From positions 3,038,001 to 3,102,000 of the forward strand of contig NC_135060.1 of NCBI RefSeq assembly GCF_051014685.1: a stretch of 64,000 bases of DNA. The letters are read 5' to 3'. Made by a program: the position numbers and the translations under genes. Positions 34,512 through 46,400 of this stretch are shown here, piece after piece. The notes under the pieces are model-generated. The model had not been told where the DNA came from and did no database searches. It saw only the letters and a list, made by a program, of their open reading frames with translations. Every line of letters starts with the position of its first letter. Within the stretch, counting starts at the first letter, position 1. The DNA is from Ptiloglossa arizonensis (lineage: Eukaryota; Arthropoda; Insecta; Hymenoptera; Colletidae).

Positions 34512-37500
34512 GTACTGTAATACTTGCAATTAAAATCTTACTTAACGTAATTCGACGATCAATGCAACGTAAAGGGTCGATAAGTCCGTAAATGTACGTA
34601 ACACCGCGAAGTAAACGAATGGACCAAAGTAATGCCAGTTTTTAACAAATTTCTCCTTAACGACCAAATCCCATTTTAATAGAATACCAAAAAGGGAAAC
34701 ATACTTGCCTCGAAACAAGTTTAAACTTTCGATAAACATGGTAGGTCACTGTGTCCCGCGTGGAATTCGTATCACTTTACCGTTTATTGTGCTGTAAAAA
34801 CCGAGTGATCTTTTACCAGTGATTCTACCGATTCTGTTGTATCTATAATAAAACGAGAAGAACTATTAATAAGAAGTAGGAGAGTTGATTAACAGAAGAG
34901 TAGAATTTTGGAGCAATATTAGTTCTAGATGTTTATGCAAAGAGACAAATTCTTTAGTCACTACTCAGCATTGCAGCAAGCCAAATGGACGTATTTCAAG
35001 TTTTGTAGCAAATGAATTTCATTATATTATTTGCAGCAACAGCGTCTGTAACATAGTGAACCTAGTAAGCGACGAATAATTCAAGATATAATATTGACAT
35101 TGAAAATGAAAACAAACATAGCACGAAACATTAAATATGAACCATTATGAAGACATATCTCTAACGAATAAAAAACACGAGATGTTCACATATACGATAT
35201 TGTTCATAATTATTTATAGTTTTAATGCGAAATCTGTCCGTTAATTTTTGCTAGTTGACGTTACAAATTTTGTACCTTAAATTGCAAATAATAATATACT
35301 TACAGATAATAATTTGAGCGAAGAAAATGGTCGAAATGTTATTTTCACGTCGTAAAGATACGCCATCGTTTTACGATTTTGAAGAAATCTAAGCCCAATA
35401 TTTGTAACAAACGTATCCCGTTGGTACAATGTGTGCATTGAGACAAATACGTTCGGAGTAACAATATAAATGGTGCTTTTAATGAGTAGTGGGTACGTTC
35501 CAAAATTCCTACTAATAGAAATGAACACATGTGTCCCAATTAAAAATCTTTGAGTAAACTTTAAATAGATGTCGCTCCATTTTATATTTTTGCGTTACGA
35601 GTGTATCGAAAAACACATCCAACTCGAAAGAGTAAAGTTGTTAATTTACAGAACAATTATTCGATCGGGTTGAAATCAGATTTCTCTATCGTTCGAATAA
35701 TTATGAGCGGTGCTGCATATATGTATGTACGTTTTATAAATTATCTATCTTCGTTCCTGGAAAGGAAATAAAATGTCAGTACAGTACAATGTAAAACCTT
35801 GCTTAAAAATATACAGGAAACAAAAGTCACGATGGTTTACGAACGACTTAATTATTTTACTCCCGTGATAAGTGTTTCCTCTAACCTTGGAAACTTTAAA
35901 AAATAATCTAGCAAATGATTCGAGATCGCTAAACAATTAAAAAAAATTTTCTTTTACCATCTGAATTTTTATTTATTGTTTATTAACTTGCATCACATCT
36001 GCTGACAAATTTAACGTCATCTTTTTTATACGGTACCCACGAAATCTCCCAATCAGAGATCAGTACTCCAAGTTTCTCTATTAGTGTAATATCTACTTTG
36101 TGCGTTACTGTAATACAAAATGTGTAAATGTTCGTAGCTTGTACGAACGAAGATGGTACTTCTCGACTTGATACTGTGAATTAAACGTACCAACGCCTTA
36201 AGGAATCAACATGGCGTAACAGAGAGTTAATGATGTTCTAAAAGGCTCGTTAAAGTATTATATTCTGTGTAAATACATGGCTATTACATACAGTAAATAC
36301 AGTTAAGCGGTAATTATAGACCTTGTCTATGAAAACGTACAACTAATCGAAAAATTCATCGGTATAAATCTTGATTTCTCTTCATCGCTCACGGTTCTGT
36401 GAACGTCGCGCAAACTTTCTTTGGCGTTCACTTTGTTACAGTAAATTCTACGTACACGTGCTATATACGGGCACCAGACAAAAGAAAAAAAAAAACTCGT
36501 CCGTGTCATCGGAGACGCAACGAAAGTCGAAACGTTCTTTTCGATCGGTAGAAAGGGATTAATGACGAGTAATCGGCCAATTGGATGTCAGAAGGCAACT
36601 AACGTAGTTATGTCCACACTGTAGTAAACTTTTCTTTTGCGCGCCGTGCACACTGTACAACAGTGAAAAAGCAAGACTGAAACGAACACAAAGAAACAGA
36701 GCGTAAAATAACCACTATTAAAATTCCACAACGTTTCAAGGTGTTTCTTCCACCCTAAATCTATAGTTACACTTGACGAGGTTTGTGTTTTCAATCAATT
36801 CTGTAGTTCTATTCATCATAAATTAACACCACTGTACATATATTATTAATATACAAAACTATACCGCGGTAAAGTTTTCATCTTCTTTGGAACTATTCTC
36901 ACCGTGTTACGTTCAATTTACAATTATTGTGTTTTACTATGTCGTTATGAAACGGATCCGAGCACAATCATTGAAACATTGAGCTGATAAATTGCATACA
37001 TAGATACTATTATTCCCACGAGAGATTGATTTCTAATCAACAAATACACCGTTTACCCTCTTCCTATATCGTGGTTAGTTTTGATCCAATTCAATTTTCT
37101 TATTCTCTCGTCGGTGTATTGTGAAGCGAAACAGTGAAAACGGTCTGAATCGTGCAGACTAATATCGTATACCTAACTCAGGAAGGGACGAGTGATTCCT
37201 TTCCCGCTTAAGGTATCGACAGAAAGATTATTCCGACATGGATAGCTATCGCGATCCGGCTCGTTTGTGGCTTACCTTTGCACAGACGTATCGGTCAAAG
37301 AAATCCATAAATCGATTGGTCAGAATGCACACAGACGTGCATATAAGCAAGGTGGCACGTACACGTCGAAGACTGTGACTGGTATGAATAGTCAGGAGCA
37401 GTTCGAGCACCGTTGAATAGAATGAATAAATACGTATCTGCATAAATATACATGGCCACGTTGCGTGTACAGTCTGAGCCATCACTATTAATAAAATAAA

Positions 37501-39620
37501 GGTGTCCCGACTGTGGCAATTATAGATGTCACTTCACCTGCCAATCGGGATTCGTGCTTTCGTTCGACGATCCAATAGGGTCCGGGACGCCATCCTGGAA
37601 CTGATTATTGCATTACCAGGATCCGTTTATGGTGTTTATGATTTATGTAATACGCAACGCGAATCGAACGGGGATATTGTCGCTGGAACCGATACAGAGA
37701 TTCAATATTCGATTAAAATCGACACCCGATTTATCAATCGCCCGAAAGCTTTGGGTAAACACGATAATTAGAATTCTTGGTCGAAGAAACGACTACTTTT
37801 AACGTACACGGATCCTTTTTTGTTAAATTTTGACCGTATCGATGATACGTTACAATGCATTTTTCTCTGTAGGTTTTGAACGATTTAGTAGAGGCGAATG
37901 CAGAGTACATTTTCAACGTAATAAATATAAACGAGTTGTTGGAATCTGAAAAAGGTTTGGTTTTAAAATCATATTTTGTTTTCGTTCCTAAATTGGATAG
38001 TATTTACCTCAAGATTGTAGACCGAAAAGCTTAAAACTTCCGAGAGCTATGTATAGAAATCATCGAGTAACGTTCTTAAGCTGCTTAAACAATGGTTAGT
38101 TGACAATCGATATGTTAAGTATAAGCAAATGTTCCGTGTTGCAAAACTACTTTTTATCGGATGAAAATCGTATAAATTATAAATGAGAAACGAACGGACT
38201 TTACACACTCGACGATACATCTTAAAAGCTGAATACATAATAAAAATAGATTGTAACGATTGATTCGTATTAACGAGGAATAGATATTTGTGTACTCGTC
38301 GAACAAATATTCTGGCGTCACTGAAAAATCAATTTATGATTGCAAACGTTATCGACAATTTTCTGATTGTTCTCACGTTCCACCGGATCGCAAATAAATC
38401 TGTAGTTGATTACGCGATTGACAAACACCGGCATTGTTCGTGTTTCCACCGTTGGAAATCAATTTTGTTCGCGCGCATAACGAACAGAGTTACTTAAAAC
38501 AGAGTTATTATTATGTTGTGTCGGTTATTACGGTGGAAACCGAAGTTTTAATGCTTGTTGTTGAACTTCTGCCATTAACGAAATACACAGAACGAACACT
38601 CGAACGATTATATCAACGACAATTAACATAAAAGTTCAACATTCGAGGTAAAAATTTATTTCGGTTTAAAACGAATTTCAACCATCTCCGCTTAATATTC
38701 AAATACAAATTCTATCCGCTTAATGCTTACATCTGAAAAAAGACGATAAATAATTAAAACTAATATCTTTCCCGATCTAATTTTCCATAAACGTTAAAAT
38801 AACAGTCGTTTAAATATTAATTTACCCTTCGATGTTGTTACCTCGATCGTGGCCACGCGGAACGACGAGCAGAAATTACACGGTTTCGTTGAACAAAAAA
38901 AAAGAAGAAAAAAAGAAAAATGACGCGGTAGAAATACACACTTGCTTCCGACAATTTTTGCTATCTTTATTCGGTAGAATGCTATAACCCGTCACAGTTC
39001 CTGAAACCACCTTGCATTCTCATTTCCTCCGAATGGAGTTTAACGTTAAAAAGGAGGGGGAAAAGAAGAGGGAAAAAAAAAAGAAGGAACACGTGAGCTC
39101 TCTTTTAATTATAGCCTACTTAATTAATGCTTAACCAGTTCTCATTTCACGCACGTCTACGTAGATCCGCAAGGCGAAGTCGTTTAACACATTTCACAAG
39201 TTCCTAACTGAATGTGCTACTAGGCACACCACGTCTGTAGTCCAAATAAGACGCCGCTGCGAGGACGCGACTTTTCCGAGCAGCTACGTCAACGCCACTA
39301 AGCGTTTCGAAGGTTGAATCGATTGGCCATTTTAACACGTTTCACGAACAACTTTAGTAATCGTATCAAAAAACAATCGATATTCGGTCGCCAGGTACCC
39401 GTATTCTTTTCTTCGTAGAACGTCCTTCGAGTTGTTACTGGATCGGAGTCGGGTTGTCACAGTCCGAAGGACAGGTAGGTGAAATTCGATCGCTCTTATC
39501 ACAGCTCGATTTTGTATGCATTCGGGTCGACGGTTAGGTACAGATATTATTTATTATACATACAACTAGTATATATTTCTGCAAATGGGAATACGTACAC
39601 TTTGGTAGTTTTTAAAATAT
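34512..39620 (+). other. Intronic stretch, nothing recognised
   Basis: This is AT-rich DNA with short open frames only. There are purine-rich simple tracts at about 38893-38921 and 39048-39089. I see no exon with good splice sites, no RNA gene and no named mobile element. Confidence 0.45.
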
Positions 39621-39743
39621 TAGAATGTTCGAAAGGTCATTTCGTCTTTTTGTTTTCTTTTGGTGAAAATGAAACACGATTTTTTAGAACGTACAAACAT
39701 TTTATTAAATTATATATTCTACATTTTGGAAAAGGAAATGACT
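39621..39743 (+). mobile_element. Mariner-type MITE, copy 3
   Basis: The left end (GAATGTTCGAAAGGTCATTT) is a diverged terminal repeat. The core GAAAATGAAACACGATTT, ACAAACATTTTATTAAATTA and CATTTTGGAAAAGGAAATGA is intact. The final 15-20 bp of the right terminus are lost or replaced. The 149-codon frame across this copy is not a gene. Confidence 0.7.
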
Positions 39744-40174
39744 ATTTACATTTTCATATTTGTACTCGATGCCACTATTCACGAGAGAAAAGTACACTTT
39801 TAAAAAACAAAAATACTATTTATTTTATATTCAATATCCTACATTTTATATTCGATGTTTATTTCTTTCGTCGATATATTTCCATCCAATTACTCGGTAT
39901 AATTCGAACACGTTCGTGTCGGGTATAATTGTCATTCTAAGAAGCTCTCTGGTAAGATTAGAATTTAAGCTAGGGTATAGTCTTGCAACGATAAAGTAAA
40001 GAATATACATTTTTTACTCTCCTGGTAGAGTTCGATAACTCATTAGTAATCTGTTCATAGATAACGGCACTGCTCGCTCAATGGCCGCTGTTCCTCGAAA
40101 CGGTGGGGGTAACATTGTAACAATCCGTTGGGCAAAATTTCTAACGACTCGAAGGACGTTACTGTACCTCGGAG

Positions 40175-40253
40175 CCGCGTTAGACGAGCACTTTTTACGC
40201 TGCACGAACAACACGATGCGCAGCGTAAAAGAAAAAACGCTCGTCTAACTCGG
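40175..40253. ncRNA. Candidate pre-miRNA-like hairpin
   Basis: TTAGACGAGC (40180-40189) pairs perfectly with GCTCGTCTAA (40239-40248). TTTTACGCTGC (40193-40203) pairs perfectly with GCAGCGTAAAA (40220-40230). A 3/8-nt asymmetric internal loop separates the two stems, and the terminal loop is 16 nt. A few more pairs extend outward. The total of about 79 nt suits a small-RNA precursor, but the large internal loop is not ideal. I recognise no known miRNA seed. Confidence 0.35.
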
Positions 40254-40453
40254 GCCTTGGCGAGGAATATTAGCGAGCGAGCATCGATTTGTTTCGCTTC
40301 TGTACACGTTCATTGTTCCGTTGATTTGCTGCGTAATATTTCGTCGTCGCCGTTGCAACGCGTGCCGTTTCTAACGGTACAGTCCAAAGTGTGTGCAGTT
40401 TAAACGTTTCTTATTTTATATGAAACTGAAGCGATAATACGTTTCATTGAATT

Positions 40454-40650
40454 AATAATCACGTTTTGGTAACTTAGCGTCGACACATTGGAAAAAGCGT
40501 TACTCGTATAATAATATTACTTTACACAAGTGATATAATAATATTATATTACTTATACATTACTTGTATAATAATCACGTTTGGGTAACTTGGATAAATA
40601 GTCGACACATTGGAAAAACGGAGCGTTACTTATGGTATTATTATTAATCG
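40454..40650 (+). repeat. Two-copy tandem duplication, unit about 116 bp
   Basis: AATAATCACGTTTTGGTAAC (40454) recurs as AATAATCACGTTTGGGTAAC (40570). Both are followed by GTCGACACATTGGAAAAA and GCGTTACT. The segment between them is rich in TAATAATATTA-like words. Confidence 0.8.
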
Positions 40651-40680
40651 ATTCTGAAACCTCCCTCGCGAATCAAATTG

Positions 40681-40802
40681 TATTGGATTGTTTCGTTCTC
40701 CAATATGGTGAATACATAATTTAATAAAATGTTTGCACGCTCTAAAAAAATCGCGTTTCATTCTCACCGAGAAAACGAAATGATTTTCCGAACGACCCAA
40801 TA
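40681..40802 (-). mobile_element. Mariner-type MITE, copy 4
   Basis: This copy is in reverse orientation, running from TATTGGATTGTTTCGTTCTC to CCGAACGACCCAATA. The left terminal repeat has lost about 10-15 bp in its middle. Core words AATGTTTGCACGCTC and TCGCGTTTCATTCTC are diverged. It lies about 30 bp beyond the 116-bp duplication. Confidence 0.75.
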
Positions 40803-41076
40803 CAAATACGATATATTACAGGAAGAAGGAAAGATCGGTCTCGAGTTAAGAAAAATCTGATACCATAAGTATGAGTAACGTGGACAGTCTCGAGCAATAT
40901 TTCCTTACTTGCAAACCTTACGAAGGCTGACTAAGACATCTGATCCAACACGACTCGCAGCTCCTCTCGTGATCGATCTTTCTTTCTTTCTGCGACGCAT
41001 CTCGTCTATAATCTTCGTTTCAAAGTTTAATAAAAATTGAACAAATTTATATCTGTTCCTTTATGAAAATATGCTC

Positions 41077-41350
41077 GCGTGCCTATTTACGTTACGAATA
41101 AGAGCGCGCTTATACAGGAGTTAACTATCTCGACTATTTATCAGTCGCACAAATAATTCACATACCGGTTCTTGTCGGGTAATTTATATTTACTTTAAAT
41201 CGGTAGCTTGGCAGACCCCCGCGCGCCTATTTTTGTTACAAACATGCGCTTATTTAAGGGTTAATTATCTCGACTATTTATCAGTTACAAAAATAATTCA
41301 CATACTGGTGCATTTCGAGTAATTTACATTTATTTTCGATTTAATTTCGT
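41077..41350 (+). repeat. Two-copy tandem duplication, unit about 144 bp
   Basis: GCGTGCCTATTTACGTTAC (about 41078) recurs as GCGCGCCTATTTTTGTTAC (about 41221). Both continue with TATCTCGACTATTTATCAGT and AATAATTCACATAC, then a GGGTAATTTATATTTA-like end. The two units are diverged but collinear. Confidence 0.8.
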
Positions 41351-43407
41351 TTAAACATCTTATTGGCACACACGCAGTTTAATCACGTTTTTTTTTATAA
41401 TTTACCTACCGTCTACCGGAACGAGGAATTTACAAAGAATTTACAACTTAAAGATAATAAATACTCCCAGACATTCGTACTATCGTATTTGACATCGTGT
41501 CGCAATCAACTCTTCGTTAATGTTTAACCAGCAAAATCTGTCAAATTGTTGTAAACATGTTTCGAAGTTATTATGCTTTTCTCTACTGCCCTGAAATACT
41601 TGCCAAGTAATATGTATCTATATTAATTAATATGCCGTCAAATGTGGACTTATTTTTTCCAATAGCCAAGGCAATAAAATGTAAGCACTTCTTGTACGTG
41701 TTTTTTCTTAACAATATTAGCATTTTGCTGGCAAACTGACGAAAGAATATGCAGAAGAAACGAAGTCCTTGAATTTTTTCGCACTTCGTTTAAACTTCTG
41801 TGTAACGTGCCTCAGTTGTTAACCAGTGAATTAGCGATACGTCATGCGGATATGTATTATTATTACAAACGTCACGTATCTTTACACGAATAGGTATACC
41901 GAAGACAATTATCTGCCAAGGTTGGGAAACGAGCTATGCATGCAACGCTATTAATTAAATATCCTTATTAAAAAAAAAAAAAAAAGAAACTGCAGATGGA
42001 AGATTTTATTAAATACCCATACTTTGCTGACAATGAGCAAAGATAACGAACATTTTCTATAAGCTTCGTTACATACTTTGCGTGTTACGCACCAAACAAG
42101 ATGAATCACATGACCTCAGAGGGAAGTGTAAAAATACCTTTTGTTATTTATTTATTTAAGATTCTTTCGTGTCGTTAGAAACTTATACGGAGGAAACGTT
42201 TAAAAGAAAATGTTTCTCCTCTAAAACAGAAAAAAATCTCTTCCCGAAACATTTACCGAAATACTTTTCGAGATTTTAAGATCACGATCAATTTTATTTA
42301 AATAAGTCAATATTCATTATTCTGATCCTAATTTATATCAATTAAATCATAAACGATACATTGTGCTTACACTGCCTGTCCAAGACGAAAGATGCTTATT
42401 TATCTTACTACGGTACAAATGTAATAAATTAGGGAATATGTTATTGAATCGATTCCATTAACAACGACATCTAGATACGTTCGTTATGGTTCTTATTAAA
42501 TTTCGAATAAATTAATTTCTCTCCAAAGAAGTTTCCCGAATTTATTTTCATATCGAGGAAACAGCGCTGGGAAATCACACAATGCACGAACAATAAACGA
42601 AACACGATTGTTTCTGAACCGGTACAAGTCCACTTATTGGAGCTCGTCGAAAAGGAATGGGAAAAATGTCTTGCCCGGTTGTTTTCTACGCCCGATTGCT
42701 CGGTGGAGGTTGTCGATAGAGTGAATATAGTATATCGTAGATAAGTTATCCATTTTTCGCGTATCTCGCTCCGTGGCGATTCGCGTGCGTCCTAATGCCA
42801 AGTTCGCGACTATCCTGAGCAATCGTCGAGCGAGCGGCTTGTTTCCTCGTGTGTACGCAGGGCAAGCAGCGTCGAGTTACGTCGCAACGTGAGATGATTT
42901 ATTGCAGCTAATCGGCTCTCGGAACTCAGCCATGTCGAGTGAGTCATCATTAGGAAATACCAGCCTCGAAGTAATTAAACAAAATATCGACGATGCACCG
43001 GTATCGATATTCGGACGATTCTTCCGCGAGACCGTGGAGATCGCGGATGATTAAAGATTAAACCGTCCATTTCCAATATATTTGCATCGTGTTCCGTAAC
43101 GGTTTAAAGGATCGTGATAATATTAACGTCGAACGAGCACTTCCCGACGTTACTCGAAAACGTAAAGAGCAGCTGCACATTTGCCGCCAATCTACGTATT
43201 ACAATACCCAGAGTGTACAAACGTAAGTGGGTACTTGGACAAAGGGCGATTTTACGCGAAAAATCAACGAATGATACAGGAATCGCGTTATTTGCTCGCG
43301 AGTGTATTTTTAGAAATATCGATTTTGCAAGTACGCGCCGTCGACACGTTATCGACTAAGCCTACACCGAAATGAATCTTTGTTCGCTGTTTAATACTCG
43401 GTAACTA
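41351..43407 (+). other. Intronic stretch
   Basis: AT-rich to about 42.6 kb, with an A-run at about 41971-41984, then GC-richer between 42.6 and 43.1 kb. A tiny ATG plus four bases followed by the strong donor GTGAGT lies at 42932-42938. It is the only exon-like hint here and is weak. Confidence 0.4.
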
Positions 43408-43479
43408 TTAGGCTGTTCGAAAAGTCGTTTCGTTTTTTTTTTTTTTTTTTGTGAAAATGAAACACGATTTTTTTTCGAG
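43408..43479 (+). mobile_element. Mariner-type MITE, copy 5, truncated
   Basis: The left end TTAGGCTGTTCGAAAAGTCG is preceded by TA. A T-run of about 18-19 bases and GTGAAAATGAAACACGATTT follow. The copy stops after TTTTTCGAG; the right half is missing. Confidence 0.7.
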
Positions 43480-46400
43480 AAAGGCTTTCGGCGCGTTCCA
43501 CAACCGCTGTTAATAATATTCCTGTTACGAGTACAATTATCGTAAACACTCGACGGATAACGAAATCGTTATCCACGATGTTACTTTGAAGGCGGAGCTG
43601 CTCGGTCGCTAACTGAAAATCCGTCACAGGAGAAACGAATACGTCACGTCCCGTGAAAGAAGTACGCCCGAGACACTCCTACGGGAGAAATAAGTGTAAA
43701 ACAATTGGTGACGAAAGAGAGTGGACAACGGGGATAAAATCGCAAAGAATGCCAAGGGAAGAGTATACTGTAACGACTACACTTTCAAACATCCTTGACT
43801 TCCTTATAAGCTGGCACGCGGGAAGTTACATAATAAGCCTTTGAATCTATGCGGCTAAGCGGATAGACAGGTAAAAACGGTACAGCATGAAAAACGAGAG
43901 TACACGCTGATCCACGGACGGAGATTTTAATCTGGTACGCGATTGCATCTTCGCGGCACGCCCGATACGAAGACATTAACTTGACCGATTACATCGACCA
44001 AATTGATACGTTTTTCCATACAACTTCCTCAATTTGTTCCTTTGTCGATTACCAGCTAGCGAGTAACGTGTTATTTTACCCGTACAGATATATAATCGGA
44101 TAATATGTGGTAATTTTATAGCGAATTTCAAGTACACGCAATGGCGGTTCGGTGTTACTTATTTATGCAAAAATGCGTAACACGTACATAATCACGTTTT
44201 TCTCATCGATAAAATCGCCGATAGCTTCGTGAACTTACGTTACAACAATTTAACCAACAGTTTGCACGCTTACCTCGAACCCCCTAATTTTGGACACGTG
44301 TTTTTAATATCGCTACCTTCGTGTCGTAATTTCATTAACTTCTCGGTAAGTTTCATCTTTGTAATAATTTCCTTCACATTATTGATTCAAATTTTAAGCA
44401 GAATTTTGTTAGCTATCAAATCACACCTTGCCTGTTTTTTTTTCTTTGTAGTAAGAAACAATTCGTAGACATTTGTAAAAATTATTGCAATCGTTTCGAA
44501 CGTTGGAAATACTCCGTGGTGGAAAACACGTCGCATCAACGATGCTGCACGCAAACCTTGGTTGCATTCAGGTCTGTGACAAGACAAAGGTGAAAGTGGT
44601 ATTAGCCCTTGGGTGCCCTTAAAAATACTAAAATAAATCGTTAACCCTCAAAATTAATTCAACTATTTTAACACTTTAACGTCTACATGGTACCTGAAAT
44701 TAATTTTCACCAACTTTCCATTCTATATCTTTTTTTTTTCAAAAAATTCGAAATCAAAATTTCTTCACAATAATAATATAAAACACACATGTACCTGTAT
44801 CAAGAATGAACAAAATTCGATTCGAATAAAATCGACGTACAGCGATTTATCCGTGACGTTGATTCGACTGTACGTATTTCACTTTTCGAATTAAATTCTA
44901 ATTTTGATTCAACGAGTCACGGATACGAATTTCGTCACTTTTTCTTCGAAAGCTTTAAACGTATACGAATTTTGTACGCCTCTGGCTCGTATCTATTGCG
45001 AAGCGAATGGACGAAGGGCATTACGTTCCAGTGTCGCCTCGGGCGCCGAAATACCTAGACACGGGCCTGGATGTATTCACGCGAGTCACGAATCCGCAAA
45101 ACAACAGTAGACAGGGAACGAAGAGGCAGGCAGAGTCAGGTGACGCGTGTTAATGGATTGCGCAAGAAACATTGCGGTTGCGCGTCGATACTGGATAGAC
45201 TGCATGCTTCTAACGCACTCGACCACATTTGCCAACGATCACGGAATACTTCTTCTAACTTGACCTCGTTAACGGACCGCAGGTCCTCCCAAGATACTTG
45301 CGTTCGCGTGATTCGACCGGTGTGCCAGGGTAAATCGCAAGAAATTCCCGGAAATATTGGGTTACTGCCGAGATTCTTGCGGATTTCTTTTCGAAACTGG
45401 AATATCGTGTTTAGCTTCTTAGCCGCGTGAAAAAGTTCCACGATCGTTTCAACAATTAGACAACAATTATTTCGTAAAGAGGTTGTTCTTTAGGAACACC
45501 GAACGCAAGGTACTACCTATTTCGATGATTATGATTATGTCGATGATTAGGTTTGTTCCAAAACCTCGGGTAAGTTGTGCGAAAATTTGAAAATTCTACG
45601 AGAAAATGTTTTGAAGAAAAATTATGTATATTGGTAGAAGAGGATTCGGAAGAAAAAAATATTTGTAAATAAAACGTTTGGCTTTGTTTGCAATTTTATG
45701 TGACACTATATTGCAAATAACACCGTTGAATTGAAATTTGTTGTTTTCTCTTTTTGTTTTGTTTTGAGAATGCACATAGGAAGGACATACACTTATGTAC
45801 ATTGAAAAATATATGGTTCCATTTGAAAAAAATTCGTGACCTTAAAATGTCCTTTATATTTTTGTATACGAAAAAGAAAATTAAATCAAGAAGAGTGTAC
45901 CTCGAAACAACTGAATTGCATTTGGTAACATTTTTTGATATCACAAATATTTTAGACAATATTCCTTTGTAGCACTTTGTGCGTTCTGCCCTGTGCATTA
46001 CATTTTATGGACAACAATAGAAAGGCAAGGATGATGGACGACTTTGATTGTGTAAAACAAACTATTTCTAAACTTGTAGCCTTTCTGTCAGGTACACGCT
46101 CTGTTTCCGTTTTATTTCGTTGTTTCAAAGACCATTTCATCCTTTACGTGTGGTTCGACGCATGGTAAATTTTTATCCTAGTTTTCCTTTTTGCTTGAAA
46201 AATACTGCGCGAGCATCGATCAAAATTCAAACGTGGGCCGAATAAACACGTCCATCGCTCCGAAAGGATTAATAAGACTGAAAGATTGCAGAATACCATA
46301 AAAGGTATGGTCTACTATTTGGACTGGGAACCCTCGGTCATTGAGCTTGTATCGTAAACAAATACTATAACTAATATTAGTTGTGCGTTAAAATAAAAAA

